From NCBI GenBank assembly GCA_009929855.1, contig RZZN01000036.1, forward strand, positions 1-36,094: a stretch of 36,094 bases of DNA. The letters are read 5' to 3'. The stretch's first letter is position 1. Each line of letters starts with the position of its first letter. Below the pieces are notes generated by a model. That model made no database searches. It was not told the origin of the DNA and saw only the letters and a program-made list of their open reading frames with translations. Shown one piece after another: positions 1 to 9,037 of this stretch. Origin of the DNA: Gammaproteobacteria bacterium (GTDB taxonomy: Bacteria > Pseudomonadota > Gammaproteobacteria > Chromatiales > Chromatiaceae). A program made the translations under genes and the position numbers.

Positions 1-53
1 GAGATCCTATCGCAGCGCATGACCGCGACTTGAGTGGAGATGGACGATGGAGT

Positions 54-130
54 TGGCGCGCCCGACAGGACTTGAACCTGTGACCCCAGCCTTCGGAGGG
101 CTGTACTCTATCCAACTGAGCTACGGGCGC
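54..130 (-). tRNA. tRNA-Arg (anticodon CCG)
   Basis: Read on the reverse strand, the 77 bases fold as a standard cloverleaf. The acceptor stem GCGCCCG pairs with CGGGCGC, the D-arm has AGCTCAGTTGGATAGAGT, the anticodon stem CAGCC/GGCTG closes loop CTCCGAA (anticodon CCG), and the T-arm ACAGG/CCTGT holds TTCAAGT. The CCA end is genomically encoded. It reads CGG arginine codons, which are frequent in this GC-rich window. No second tRNA is visible beside it. Confidence 0.97.
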
Positions 131-487
131 AATGACATGCGTGATGTGGAGGACTGCGCGACATCGGCGGTCGACCGCCGCGCCGTCGATCCTGCACCGA
201 TCCAGGCTGGTCTTGATCTCGGGGGATTGGGTTTCATGCCCGATCCCTCAGTCGCGACCTTGATCGATGCCGTGCGAGGATGCGAGCCGCGAGAAGCCTA
301 TGACAGGCCTCTCCGACGCGAATTCGAGAGGATACTCTGATCCGGTTCATGCGTCTAGGTCCGGCTGCGGCAGTGGCGTCCGCCGATTGCCGACGATCCC
401 GGCTGCCGATCGGTCGAGCGGTGACATGCCAGCTGTCCGCGGTGTTGGAGGTCCCGACTGCACGAGGGCGATCCCAGGGGCGGGCAC
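131..487. other. Gene-free spacer between tRNA-Arg and rep
   Basis: About 357 bases lie between the 5' end of the tRNA and the 3' end of rep, both on the reverse strand. Open frames here are short, Arg/Ser-rich and resemble no family. I see no clear T-tailed terminator for rep and no convincing tRNA promoter. The tRNA may have a promoter I cannot recognise or be read through from rep. Confidence 0.5.
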
Positions 488-2494
488 TCATCCGAGATCG
501 AGCAGTCCCTTGAGTACATGCAGATGGCCGAGCCCACGGGCCTTGCGGGTCTCGGGCGTCATGTCGCGCGCGCTGTCCCAGGCGAGCTGATCGCTCGGCA
601 GCTCGGCGAGGAAGCGGCTGGGCTCGCTCTTGACCCATTCACCATAGCGTTTGCGGCGATTGGAGAGTGTGAAGGTGAGCGAGCGTCGCGCGCGGGTGAT
701 CCCGACATAGGCGAGCCGGCGCTCCTCCTCGATGCTGTCCTCCTCGATGCTGGTGCGGTGCGGCAACAGCTCCTCCTCCATGCCGACCAGGAAGACATGA
801 GGAAACTCCAGCCCCTTGGCGGCATGCAGGGTCATCAGGCTGACGCGGTCCTCGCCCTCGTCCTGATCCAAGCGCTCCAGGACATCCATGAGCGCCAGAT
901 GGGTCGCCATCTCGGCGAGCGTCTTCTCCCGTGCCTCACCCTTGTGCAGTGCCCCCAACCAGTCGAGCAGATCGGTGACATTGGCATTGCGCCGATCGGC
1001 AACCGCCTGGCTGGATGCGTTCTCTCGCAGCCAAGCAGTGTATTCGATGGTCTCGATGAGCGCCCGCATGGTCGCGACCGGCGCCCGCTCGGCGCGCTCG
1101 GCATGTGCGCTGATCAGCGCGTTGAAGGCGCGCAGCCGCTCGCATTGACGCTCGCTGAGATGCTCGGCGAGCCCAAGCTCGACGCAGGCCGCGAGCAGGT
1201 GGATGCCGCGCGCGCGCGCATAGTGGGCAAGCCGCTCCAGCGTGGTGGGTCCGATCTCGCGCCTTGGTGTGTTGACGATGCGCAGGAAGGCCGCGTCGTC
1301 TTGCGGATTGGCGAGCAGGCGCAGATAGGCCATGAGATCCTTGATCTCGGCACGGGCAAAGAATGAGGTGCCGCCGCTCAAGACATAGGGGATGTTCTGC
1401 TCGCGCAATGCCTTCTCGAACAGCCGCGCCTGGTGGTTACCGCGATAGAGGACGGCGATCTCGCCGAAGCCGGCGCCCTCGGCGAACTTCAGATGCAGGA
1501 TCTCGGCGGCGACCCGCTCGGCCTCGTGGGTCTCGTCATGGCAGCGCAGCACGCGTGGCGGCTCGCCAGCGCCGTGTTCGCTCCAGAGACGCTTTTCGAA
1601 GACATGCGGGTTGTTGGCGATCAGCGCATTGGCGAGCCCGAGGATGCGCGCGCTAGAGCGGTAGTTCTGCTCCAGCATGATGACCTTCAGGTGTGGATAG
1701 TCCAGCTTGAGCCGGGCCAGGTTCTCGGGGCGCGCGCCGCGCCAGGCATAGATGCTTTGATCGTCGTCGCCGACCACAGTGAAGGCGGCACGCACCCCGG
1801 CGAGCAGTCGGACCAACTCGTATTGCGCCCCATTGGTATCCTGGTATTCATCGACCAGCAGATAACGGATGCGACCTTGCCAGAATTCGCGCAGGTCCGG
1901 ATGCTCGCGCAAGAGCCGCACCGGCCCCAGGATGAGATCATCGAAGTCGACCGCGTTGTAGGCGCGCAGGCTGCGCTCGTAGTCGGCATAGAGTCGGGCG
2001 AGACGAACCTCAAACGCATCCTCCGCGCGCCCTTGGGCCTCGACCGGGTCGATGTGATCGTTCTTCCAGCGGCCGATGCGTTGTTGCACCGCCGCGGGAC
2101 TGAAGGCGTCGCCGCCCTTGATGTGGCTCAGATGCTCCTTGATCAGTGCCTCGGCGTCCTGAGCGTCGAGCAGCGAAAAGCGCGGGGCCAGGCCGAGACG
2201 CTGCGGATCGCGGCGCAGGATCTCGAGCCCCAGCCGATGGAAGGTGGCGATGGTGAGACCTCGGGTCTCGATCCCCTTGATCTGGCGGCTGACCCGCTCG
2301 CGCATCTCGCGCGCGGCCTTGTTGGTGAAGGTGATGGCACAGATGGCGCGCGCGGGGATGCCGCACTGATCGATCAGATGGGCGATCTTGCGGGTGATCA
2401 CGCGCGTTTTGCCGGAGCCGGCGCCGGCCAGCACCAGGAGCGGCCCAGCCTTGTAGTGCACGGCCTCGAGTTGGCGGGGATTGAGTCCGGTCAT
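488..2494 (-). CDS. rep: ATP-dependent DNA helicase Rep
   Basis: This is a superfamily 1A 3'-5' DNA helicase that helps replication forks pass bound proteins and restarts stalled forks in the cytoplasm. The 668 residues match the usual Rep length (E. coli Rep is about 673). Visible motifs in order are Walker A AGAGSGKT at residues 23-30, TFTNKAA (motif Ia), LLVDEYQDTN (Walker B), VGDDDQSIYAWRGA (motif III), EQNYRS (motif IV), VSLMTLHAAKGLEF (motif V) and RRLAYVGITRAR (motif VI). The start MTGLNPRQLEAV aligns with the family N-terminus, so the ATG at 2494 is preferred although its Shine-Dalgarno is weak. It is divergent from the DUF2782 gene, with about 90 bases between them. Rep rather than UvrD is favoured by the N-terminal sequence and length. 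Confidence 0.95.
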   Translation of the reverse strand: MTGLNPRQLEAVHYKAGPLLVLAGAGSGKTRVITRKIAHLIDQCGIPARAICAITFTNKAAREMRERVSRQIKGIETRGLTIATFHRLGLEILRRDPQRLGLAPRFSLLDAQDAEALIKEHLSHIKGGDAFSPAAVQQRIGRWKNDHIDPVEAQGRAEDAFEVRLARLYADYERSLRAYNAVDFDDLILGPVRLLREHPDLREFWQGRIRYLLVDEYQDTNGAQYELVRLLAGVRAAFTVVGDDDQSIYAWRGARPENLARLKLDYPHLKVIMLEQNYRSSARILGLANALIANNPHVFEKRLWSEHGAGEPPRVLRCHDETHEAERVAAEILHLKFAEGAGFGEIAVLYRGNHQARLFEKALREQNIPYVLSGGTSFFARAEIKDLMAYLRLLANPQDDAAFLRIVNTPRREIGPTTLERLAHYARARGIHLLAACVELGLAEHLSERQCERLRAFNALISAHAERAERAPVATMRALIETIEYTAWLRENASSQAVADRRNANVTDLLDWLGALHKGEAREKTLAEMATHLALMDVLERLDQDEGEDRVSLMTLHAAKGLEFPHVFLVGMEEELLPHRTSIEEDSIEEERRLAYVGITRARRSLTFTLSNRRKRYGEWVKSEPSRFLAELPSDQLAWDSARDMTPETRKARGLGHLHVLKGLLDLG

Positions 2495-2586
2495 CTTGGT
2501 CGGTTGCGGGTTTCCTGCTTAAAACCGAGGACGATTCAAGATACCATGACAGCGATTCGATCGACGGAAACTCGGGTGGCGAAGTG

Positions 2587-2952
2587 ATGAGAACGAACGC
2601 TCTGGTGATCTCGCTGTTGCTCGGCGTGGGCTGCGGCCTCGCCGTTGGGGTGTTGCATGCGCAGGATGAGCCGGCTGCCGCGGCCCCCCCCGGTTTCCTG
2701 GAGGCGCCGGAGGTGATCCCGTCGCCGATCACGGGTGAGGCGGTGGAGCCCGAGATCACGATCGTCGAGGAGGGCGACCAGGTGGTCTACGAATACCGGG
2801 CCCGCGGCCGGCTCTACATGGTCAGGGTGCAGCCGCAGATCGGGCCGCCCTATTTTCTGCTCGACACCGACGGTGATGGGGTGCTCGACATGCAGGAACA
2901 CTCGCCGCGGAACATCTCGATCCCTCAGTGGGTCCTCTTTCGCTGGGACTGA
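2587..2952 (+). CDS. DUF2782 domain-containing exported protein
   Basis: This is a small protein of 121 residues from the ATG at 2587; a GTG directly before it at 2584 would add one residue. It has an N-terminal signal or anchor segment (SLLLGVGCGLAVGVLHA) and then an acidic linker rich in Ala, Pro and Glu. The conserved DUF2782 core follows, with ITIVEEGDQVVYEYR, LYMVRVQPQIGPPYFLLD and a C-terminal QWVLFRWD. The segment DTDGDGVLD resembles a calcium-binding loop. The biochemical function is unknown. The family is often found beside polA in gammaproteobacteria, as in Pseudomonas, and polA is the next gene here, convergent with it. A periplasmic or membrane-attached location is inferred from the leader. 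Confidence 0.85.
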   Translation: MRTNALVISLLLGVGCGLAVGVLHAQDEPAAAAPPGFLEAPEVIPSPITGEAVEPEITIVEEGDQVVYEYRARGRLYMVRVQPQIGPPYFLLDTDGDGVLDMQEHSPRNISIPQWVLFRWD

Positions 2953-3117
2953 GGCGGGTTCCAGGCGCCCCCTTCCACTCCACTCCCGCTGTCCCAGGTT
3001 CAGGATGAGGCTGGGACGACACCCAGAGCGCGCTGGCCAAATGCTCGATGCCTCTTGATCGAGGTCGATGCCACAAGGGTACGGTGGGGGGCATGCTGGC
3101 CGAGCATCGCTCGCGTG

Positions 3118-3160
3118 ACAAAAGAAAACCCCGGAGACCATCGCGCGGTGCATCCGGGGT
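3118..3160 (-). terminator. Rho-independent terminator downstream of polA
   Basis: On the reverse strand the 7-bp stem CCCCGGA/TCCGGGG encloses a 17-nt loop that can pair further (ACC/GGT). It is followed directly by TTTTCTTTT. It lies about 127 bases past the polA stop codon, in the right orientation to end that transcript. Confidence 0.75.
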
Positions 3161-3191
3161 AATGGCTCACCCGGCGTTGGGGTACCGGGTA

Positions 3192-3224
3192 GGGGGTCGC
3201 CGTCAGGGGGGGAGAGCGACCCCC
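3192..3224. repeat. Perfect 9-bp inverted repeat GGGGGTCGC/GCGACCCCC
   Basis: The two arms, 3192-3200 and 3216-3224, are exact complements separated by 15 G-rich bases. There is no T-run on either side, so it is not a classical terminator. It sits in the 3' untranslated part of the polA transcript, upstream of the terminator, and could form a stable hairpin protecting the mRNA end or be a protein site. Confidence 0.5.
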
Positions 3225-3286
3225 AGTTGCGGTCATCCAATGAGACGTGGGGCATGCGATTAAGTTCCCAGCGCATGGCCGAGCGC

Positions 3287-6001
3287 TCAATGCGCCTCGT
3301 CCCAGTTATCTCCGATGCCGATGTCCACGACCAGCGGGACGGCAAGCTCGGCGGCGGACTCCATCGCCGTGCGGATCCGCGCGGCGGCCATCTCGAGCGC
3401 CGTCTCCGCGACCTCGAAGACCAGCTCATCGTGCACCTGCATGATCATCCGCACGGGTGGGCGCTCACGCTGGATCCAGTCGTCCGTGGCGATCATGGCG
3501 CGCTTGATGATGTCGGCCGCGGTGCCCTGCATGGGCGCGTTGATGGCGGCGCGCTCGGCCGCGGCGCGGCGACTCTGATTGCTGTGTCCGATCTCGGTGA
3601 GATAGAGACGTCGACCGAACAAGGTCTCGACATAGCGCGTCTCGCGCGCGCGCACCCGCGTGCGCTCCATCAGATCCTTGACCCCAGGGTAGCGTTGGAA
3701 GTAGCGATCGACATAGTCCTGCGCCGCGCCCCGCTCGATCCCGAGCTGGCGGGCGAGCCCGAAGGCCGACATGCCATAGATGAGTCCGAAATTGATCGCC
3801 TTGGCCGAGCGCCGCTGCTCCGGGGTGACCGCCGCGGGCTCCAGGTCCAGGATCTCGGCGGCGGTCGCGCGGTGGATGTCGAGTCCACTCGCGAAGGCGG
3901 CGAGCAGGCGGGCATCGCCCGAGAGATGCGCCATGATGCGCAGCTCGATCTGCGAATAGTCGGCTGCCAGCAGACGCTGACCGGGGGCGGCCACGAAGGC
4001 GCGGCGAATGCGCCGCCCTTCCTCGGTGCGGATCGGGATGTTCTGCAGATTCGGATCGCTGGATGAGAGTCTGCCCGTGGCGGCGACCGCCTGGTGATAG
4101 GAGGTGTGGACCCGGCCGGTGGTCGGGTCGATCATCTGTGGCAGCTTGTCGGTGTAGGTTGATTTGAGCTTCGCAAGACCCCGGTGCTCGAGGATCAGGG
4201 TGGGCAGCGCGTGGCCCTCGGCGGCGAGCTGCTCGAGGACCGATTCGGCGGTCGAGGGCGCGCCGGTCGGGGTGCGGCTGACCACTGGCAGGCCGAGCTC
4301 CTCGAACAGGATGTCGCCGATCTGCTTCGGCGAGCCCATGTTGAATGGATGGCCGGCCAGACTGTAGGCCTGCTCGGTGAGCCCCTGGATGCGTTTGGCA
4401 AGCTCGCGGCTCTGCTCGGCCAGGAGGCCGGGGTCGATCATCACCCCGTGACGCTCCATGCGCGAGAGGATGGGCACCAGGGGCATCTCGATCTCGCGAT
4501 AGACCCGCGCCATGCTGGGGAGCGCCGTCAAGCGCGGCCAGAGTGTCTGGTGCAGCCGCAAGGTCACCTCGGCATCCTCGGCGGCATAGTGCCCGGCTTG
4601 CTCGAGTGGGATCTGATCGAAGGTCAGCTGCTTGGCGCCCTTGCCGGCGATGTCCTCGAAGTGAACGGTCTCCTGATTCAGATATTTCTTGGCCAGCGAG
4701 TCCATGTCGTGGCGGGTCGCGGTGCTGTCGAGCACATAGCTCTCGAGCATGGTGTCGTGGGCGATTCCGCGCAGCTCGATGCCATGGCGCGCCAGGATGC
4801 TCATGTCATATTTGAGGTTCTGTCCGACCTTGGCGCGCGCCGGATCCTCCAGCAATGGCTTGAGCCGGGTCAGCACCAGATCGCGATCGAGTTGACGCGG
4901 GGCGCCCGGATAGCAATGAGCGACCGGGACATAGGCGGCGCGGCCAGGGGTGGTCGCGAACGACACGCCCACCAGCTCGGCGCGCATGTAATCCAGACCG
5001 GTGGTCTCGGTGTCGAAGGCGAAGAGCGTGGCGCTCGCGAGCCTGCTCAGCCATTCCTCGAGGGCGTCCTCGGTGAGCAGGATCTCATACTCGCGGTCGG
5101 TTTCGGGCTTGACCGCTGAGCCGTCGACGCTCGTGTCATCCGAGCTCGGCCCGTCCAGGGTCGCCAGCAGGCGCCGCGACTCCAATCGCTCGTACCAGTT
5201 GCGCAGCGCCGCCTGGTCGGCTGGACCGGGACGCAGGTCGGTCGGCTCGAGATCGAGCGCCACGTCGCGCTTGATCGTCGTCAGGGCGCGAGACAATGGC
5301 AGCTGATCGAGCGTGGCGCGCAGGCTCTCGCCGATCTTTCCAGTGATCTGCTCGGCGTTGGCCATCACACCGTCCAGATCGCCATGCTCGGCGATCCATT
5401 TGACGGCGGTCTTCGGTCCGCATTTTGGTACCCCAGGGACATTGTCGACGCTGTCGCCAATCAGGCTGAGATAATCGACGATCCGCTCGGGTGCAACCCC
5501 GAACTTCTCACGCACGCCGTCCGGATCGAGTAGGGTGTCGGTCATGGTGTTAATCAGTGTGATGTGCTCGCTCACCAGCTGCGCCAGGTCCTTGTCGCCG
5601 GTCGAGATCAGGGTCGGGATCGCGCGCGCGGCGGCGCGGGTGGCGAGCGTGCCGATGACGTCGTCCGCCTCCACCCCGGGCACGCTCAGCAGCGGTAGCC
5701 CCATGGCCCGGATCACCGCTTGCAGCGGCGCGATCTGGGCGCGCAGATCATCCGGCATGGGCGGACGATTGGCCTTGTAATTCGGATCGAGCGCCTCGCG
5801 AAAGGTCTTGCCGGGGGCGTCGAAGACGATACCGATATAGTCCGGCGCATAGGTCTCGATGAGCTTGCGCAACATGCTGATCACCCCGATCAGTGCACCC
5901 GTGGCCTCACCCTTGGAATTGGTCAGCTTGGGCAGTGCATGATAGGCGCGAAAGAGATAGCCTGAGCCATCGACCAAGATCAATGGGTAGCGTTTGGACA
6001 T
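3287..6001 (-). CDS. polA: DNA polymerase I
   Basis: This repair and Okazaki-fragment polymerase removes RNA primers and fills gaps. The 904 residues hold three domains. The 5'-3' exonuclease (about 1-290) begins LILVDGSGYLFRAYHALP and contains STGDKDLAQLV and GDSVDNVPGVP. The 3'-5' proofreading domain (about 305-490) keeps its DEDD residues in FDTETTGLDY, NLKYDM and YAAEDAEV, so proofreading should be active. The polymerase domain has motif A ADYSQIELRIMAHLSGD, motif B RRSAKAINFGLIYGM and motif C MQVHDELVFEV near the C-terminus. The start has an excellent Shine-Dalgarno, AGGAGG, five bases before the ATG. An SDR-family gene lies 57 bases upstream on the same strand and could be cotranscribed. 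A T-tailed hairpin ends the unit. Confidence 0.98.
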   Translation of the reverse strand: MSKRYPLILVDGSGYLFRAYHALPKLTNSKGEATGALIGVISMLRKLIETYAPDYIGIVFDAPGKTFREALDPNYKANRPPMPDDLRAQIAPLQAVIRAMGLPLLSVPGVEADDVIGTLATRAAARAIPTLISTGDKDLAQLVSEHITLINTMTDTLLDPDGVREKFGVAPERIVDYLSLIGDSVDNVPGVPKCGPKTAVKWIAEHGDLDGVMANAEQITGKIGESLRATLDQLPLSRALTTIKRDVALDLEPTDLRPGPADQAALRNWYERLESRRLLATLDGPSSDDTSVDGSAVKPETDREYEILLTEDALEEWLSRLASATLFAFDTETTGLDYMRAELVGVSFATTPGRAAYVPVAHCYPGAPRQLDRDLVLTRLKPLLEDPARAKVGQNLKYDMSILARHGIELRGIAHDTMLESYVLDSTATRHDMDSLAKKYLNQETVHFEDIAGKGAKQLTFDQIPLEQAGHYAAEDAEVTLRLHQTLWPRLTALPSMARVYREIEMPLVPILSRMERHGVMIDPGLLAEQSRELAKRIQGLTEQAYSLAGHPFNMGSPKQIGDILFEELGLPVVSRTPTGAPSTAESVLEQLAAEGHALPTLILEHRGLAKLKSTYTDKLPQMIDPTTGRVHTSYHQAVAATGRLSSSDPNLQNIPIRTEEGRRIRRAFVAAPGQRLLAADYSQIELRIMAHLSGDARLLAAFASGLDIHRATAAEILDLEPAAVTPEQRRSAKAINFGLIYGMSAFGLARQLGIERGAAQDYVDRYFQRYPGVKDLMERTRVRARETRYVETLFGRRLYLTEIGHSNQSRRAAAERAAINAPMQGTAADIIKRAMIATDDWIQRERPPVRMIMQVHDELVFEVAETALEMAAARIRTAMESAAELAVPLVVDIGIGDNWDEAH

Positions 6002-6058
6002 TGAATCCTCCTGAGGCGAGCGCGCCGCATGGGTGTGACTGGGCCGGGCGTACGCGGC

Positions 6059-7486
6059 TCAGCGCGAGAGTCGAGCGAGTTGGCGCTGATACAGACGCAT
6101 GACCAGCAGATGTGCCACGGCCTGGGTCCAGCGATACAGGGGCCAGGGCAGGGCGGGCGCGTAATCATGGATCGCGGCCATGGTGTAGCGGTTCTCCAAC
6201 AGGGTCTGGAACTCGAAGCGAGCCGTACCCAGGCCGTCGGGGCGACTCAGCAGCCCTCCGGTGATCCGGTAGACTTGACGTTGTGCATCACTCGACTCGG
6301 CATGCCGCTGCAGTCTCAGGAGTCGCAGACGCGGCAGGACGAGCGAGACGGTCCAGCCGTCGGTCGCCTCGCCCGTAGTGCGCACCAACGGCCAACAGCA
6401 GGAGCCGAGCCAACGGAAATAATGACCGGCCACCCACGCCGCATCCTCGCCCGGCGGCAAGATGATGCGCTGGACCGAGCGCACCCGCTTGGCCTGCTGC
6501 ATCGTCTCGCGGTCCAGCCCTTGGAGCGGTTGGCGCGGGTTGGGGCGCGGCTGGCCGTTGGCCGGGTCGAGCGCCGCGCGCAATGCCTCGCGAAAGCTCA
6601 TGGCGGTCTCGGCGATCGCCTGCTGCAATGGATTGTCCCGCGGTTGGATGTCTTGTCCGAGACTTTCCAGCGCTGGGCCGATGAGTGTGGCGGGGGCGCC
6701 GCCGAGCCGCTGGGCGAGGGCCGTGGCCACGCTGAGTGGCAGCCAGCCCCGGGCGCTGATCCAGCGGCGCACGCCCAGCACCGCGGCGGTCTCGCGCAGC
6801 ATCGCCTCATAGCTGAGCGCATCCGGGCCGCCGAGGTCGAAAACGCCGCGATACTGCTCGGGATGCGCCAGACAGAGCCGGATCGCGCGCACCAGGTCCG
6901 CGAGTGCGAGCGGCCAGGCGCGCGCGCGTGCCGACGCCGGGAGCCACAGCAGTGGCAGACGCCGCACCAGCTCGACCAGTAGGCGGGTCGCCGAGCCACC
7001 GGGTCCGACCACCAGACCAGCCCGGAGGGCGGCGAGCGGGATGCCCCGCGCGGCGAGCACCAGCTCGACCTCGCGACGGCTCCACAGAAGTGGGGCGATG
7101 CGAAAGTCAGTCGGCAGGAGGCTGCCGACGCAGACGATCTGGCGAATCCCATTGGCGGCCGCGGCCCGCGCGAAGTTGTCGGCCAGGATCAGATCCAGAT
7201 CGCGCGCGCTAGCCTGGGTCAAGCGCGAGGAAGGGGCCAGCGAGTGCACGAGATAGACGGCCTGCTCACAACCGCTCAGCGCGGCGGTCAGATCCTGGAT
7301 CGAGAACAGATCGCAATGACGCCAGCGGATCCGCGGGTCGAGGGCGGGCGCGCGCGCGCGCGCCGGGGAGCGGGTCAACGCCAAGACATCGAGGTCCTCG
7401 GCCAATGCCTGACAGAGTGCGGTGCCGATGAAGCCGCTGGCGCCCGCGACGGCGACGCGGACCCGCCCGAATTGGCTCGATTGCAT
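6059..7486 (-). CDS. SDR-family NAD(P)-binding protein with C-terminal DUF2867
   Basis: The 475 residues hold an atypical extended short-chain dehydrogenase/reductase domain (about 1-300) followed by DUF2867 (about 325-475). The N-terminal VRVAVAGASGFIGTALCQAL is the Rossmann dinucleotide-binding GxxGxxG motif. The acidic residue after the second strand is replaced by an Arg-rich turn (LTRSPARARA), which suggests NADPH rather than NADH. A canonical YxxxK catalytic pair is not obvious, so it may bind a nucleotide without classic dehydrogenase chemistry. The substrate is unknown. The start at 7486 is preferred over an in-frame ATG at 7540, because AAGG lies nine bases upstream and family similarity begins just after it. 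The gene is divergent from the Pcm-like gene and 57 bases before polA. Confidence 0.85.
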   Translation of the reverse strand: MQSSQFGRVRVAVAGASGFIGTALCQALAEDLDVLALTRSPARARAPALDPRIRWRHCDLFSIQDLTAALSGCEQAVYLVHSLAPSSRLTQASARDLDLILADNFARAAAANGIRQIVCVGSLLPTDFRIAPLLWSRREVELVLAARGIPLAALRAGLVVGPGGSATRLLVELVRRLPLLWLPASARARAWPLALADLVRAIRLCLAHPEQYRGVFDLGGPDALSYEAMLRETAAVLGVRRWISARGWLPLSVATALAQRLGGAPATLIGPALESLGQDIQPRDNPLQQAIAETAMSFREALRAALDPANGQPRPNPRQPLQGLDRETMQQAKRVRSVQRIILPPGEDAAWVAGHYFRWLGSCCWPLVRTTGEATDGWTVSLVLPRLRLLRLQRHAESSDAQRQVYRITGGLLSRPDGLGTARFEFQTLLENRYTMAAIHDYAPALPWPLYRWTQAVAHLLVMRLYQRQLARLSR

Positions 7487-7709
7487 AAGCGGATGCCTTG
7501 ATCGGCGGGCGCTCTCGCCCGCGCGCTGGAGCCATAGCATAACCCTAGCGCTGCGTTCGAGCGATGCGCGATCGCTGTCGCGAGCGATGGGACAGGACTG
7601 ATTTTCGGTTGCTCCATGCCCACAAACTCAGTAGTCTTGCCGTTCACATCGATGAGTGAAATGACTGTCGAACGTTTGCCGGATCAAAAGAATGAGGAGC
7701 CAGTCGTCG

Positions 7710-8375
7710 ATGGATACCACGGCCGAGCGTGCCCGCTTCAACATGATTCAACAGCAGATCCGCCCCTGGGACGTCCTGGATGATCGGACGCTCGAGGCCA
7801 TGTCGGAGGTGCGGCGCGAGTGCTTCGTGCCGGATGCCTACCAGGGTCTGGCCTATGCCGACATCGAGATCCCGATCGGCCAGGGCACGTCGATGCTCAC
7901 GCCCAAGATCGTCGGTCGCATGTTGCAAGCGCTGGCGGTCATGCCCGGTGAGCGGGTGTTGGAGATCGGCACCGGCACGGGCTACGTGACGGCCTGTCTC
8001 GCGCGCATGGGGGGGCAGGTCACCAGTCTGGAGATCGATCCCGACCTGGCCACCATGGCCCGTTCGCGACTACTCGAGCAGGGGTTCGACGGGATCGATG
8101 TGCGCGTGGCCGATGCGCTCGCCGGGCCGGTCGATGGTGGGCCCTTCGCGGCGATCGCCGTCACCGGCTCGATGCCGAGCGCCGCGGCACTCCCGATGCT
8201 CGAGGCCCAGCTCGCACCCGCTGGACGACTCTTCTGCATCCTCGGGGTCGCGCCCGTCATGGAGGCCTTGTTGATCACCCGGGTCGGGGATCGCGGCATG
8301 CGTCGCGAGCGTCTCTTCGAGACCTGTGTCCCGACCTTGGTCAATGTCGTCGAGCCCGAGGAGTTCGAGCTCTGA
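7710..8375 (+). CDS. Protein-L-isoaspartate O-methyltransferase family protein (Pcm-like)
   Basis: This is a SAM-dependent methyltransferase of 221 residues. The class I fold is shown by the SAM-binding loop VLEIGTGTGYVTACLA and the acidic end of strand 2, SLEIDPD. Pcm enzymes carboxyl-methylate damaged isoaspartyl residues in proteins. The region just before the SAM loop reads PIGQGTSMLTP, whereas canonical Pcm has GQGQTIS with the catalytic Ser. This copy therefore belongs to the divergent subfamily whose N-terminus reads ARFNMIQQQIRPW, and its activity on isoaspartate is not assured. The ATG at 7710 is chosen because GAGGAG lies about ten bases upstream; an in-frame ATG at 7692 overlaps that site. 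The isochorismatase-family gene follows after 37 bases, probably in one transcript. Confidence 0.85.
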   Translation: MDTTAERARFNMIQQQIRPWDVLDDRTLEAMSEVRRECFVPDAYQGLAYADIEIPIGQGTSMLTPKIVGRMLQALAVMPGERVLEIGTGTGYVTACLARMGGQVTSLEIDPDLATMARSRLLEQGFDGIDVRVADALAGPVDGGPFAAIAVTGSMPSAAALPMLEAQLAPAGRLFCILGVAPVMEALLITRVGDRGMRRERLFETCVPTLVNVVEPEEFEL

Positions 8376-8412
8376 CCAAATCCACGCTCCCCGCTGTCCG
8401 AGGACGACCTCA

Positions 8413-8997
8413 ATGAGCACCCATCAAGCCCCCATGCCGCTCTGTCAGCGTGCCTACTCCCAGCTGCTCGTCATCGATGCGCAGGAGCGGCTGGCCGCCG
8501 CCATGCCTCCGGACGAGCTGGATCTGGTCGTCGGCAACATGAACCGACTGATCTCCGCCGCCAAGCTCCTGGGCATCCCGGTGATCGCGACCCAGCACAA
8601 TTCCAGGGGGCTCGGGGGAATCATCGAGCCGGTGCGCGCGACCATGCCCGAAGGCGCCGATATCACCGAGAAGACCGCCTTCTCCTGCTGCACGGCGCCT
8701 GGTTTCGAGCGCAGTATCTCCGCCCATCCGGATCGGCGTCAGCTGGTCGTGGTCGGCATAGAGGCCCATATCTGCATCGCCCAGACTGTCTCGGGGCTGC
8801 AGCGCTGGGGCTATCAGGTCTTCGTCCCCGACGATGCCATCATCTCGCGTCGCACCGAGCAAAAGCTCAGCACACTCAAGCGCATGCGTCATTGTGGGAT
8901 CCATGTGGTCTGCACCGAATCGGTCGGCTTCGAGTGGCTCGGCGATTCGACCGATGCTCAGTTTCGTGAGGTCTTGGCGCTGTTCAAGGCGCTGTGA
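8413..8997 (+). CDS. Isochorismatase-family cysteine hydrolase
   Basis: The 194-residue protein has the alpha/beta fold of the isochorismatase/nicotinamidase-like superfamily, closest in look to the YcaC-type subgroup. The expected Asp-Lys-Cys triad can be placed: Asp in LLVIDAQERL, Lys in DITEKTAFSC and the nucleophilic Cys in VVGIEAHICIAQT. The preceding non-proline cis-peptide region is also typical. The natural substrate is unknown; family members hydrolyse amides, carbamates or enol ethers. The ATG at 8413 has GAGGA eight bases upstream and gives the normal family length. It follows the Pcm-like gene and converges on waaA, with only 33 bases between stop codons. Confidence 0.88.
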   Translation: MSTHQAPMPLCQRAYSQLLVIDAQERLAAAMPPDELDLVVGNMNRLISAAKLLGIPVIATQHNSRGLGGIIEPVRATMPEGADITEKTAFSCCTAPGFERSISAHPDRRQLVVVGIEAHICIAQTVSGLQRWGYQVFVPDDAIISRRTEQKLSTLKRMRHCGIHVVCTESVGFEWLGDSTDAQFREVLALFKAL

Positions 8998-9019
8998 GCG
9001 GCCATCCCGCGTGGCATTG

Positions 9020-9037
9020 GGCCTGATCGCTCAGGCC
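9020..9037. terminator. Short hairpin between convergent genes
   Basis: GGCCTGA and TCAGGCC form a perfect 7-bp stem with loop TCGC, overlapping the waaA stop codon and lying just past the isochorismatase-family gene. There is no T-run, so this is at most a weak or Rho-assisted bidirectional terminator. Confidence 0.35.

Larger units (their letters stand above)
2953..3286. other. Gene-free spacer between DUF2782 gene and polA
   Basis: This convergent intergenic stretch of 334 bases holds the reverse-strand terminator of polA near 3118-3160 and a perfect 9-bp inverted repeat at 3192-3224. No credible gene lies here; open frames are Arg/Pro-rich and unrelated to families I know. Confidence 0.6.

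Noticed and set aside
54-130. tRNA-Arg as an integration site for a mobile element
   Set aside because: No integrase, direct repeat of the tRNA end or foreign gene block is visible next to it.
1433-2587. 384-codon open frame antisense to rep
   Set aside because: It lies wholly over the rep motifs and gives a low-complexity protein without family features.
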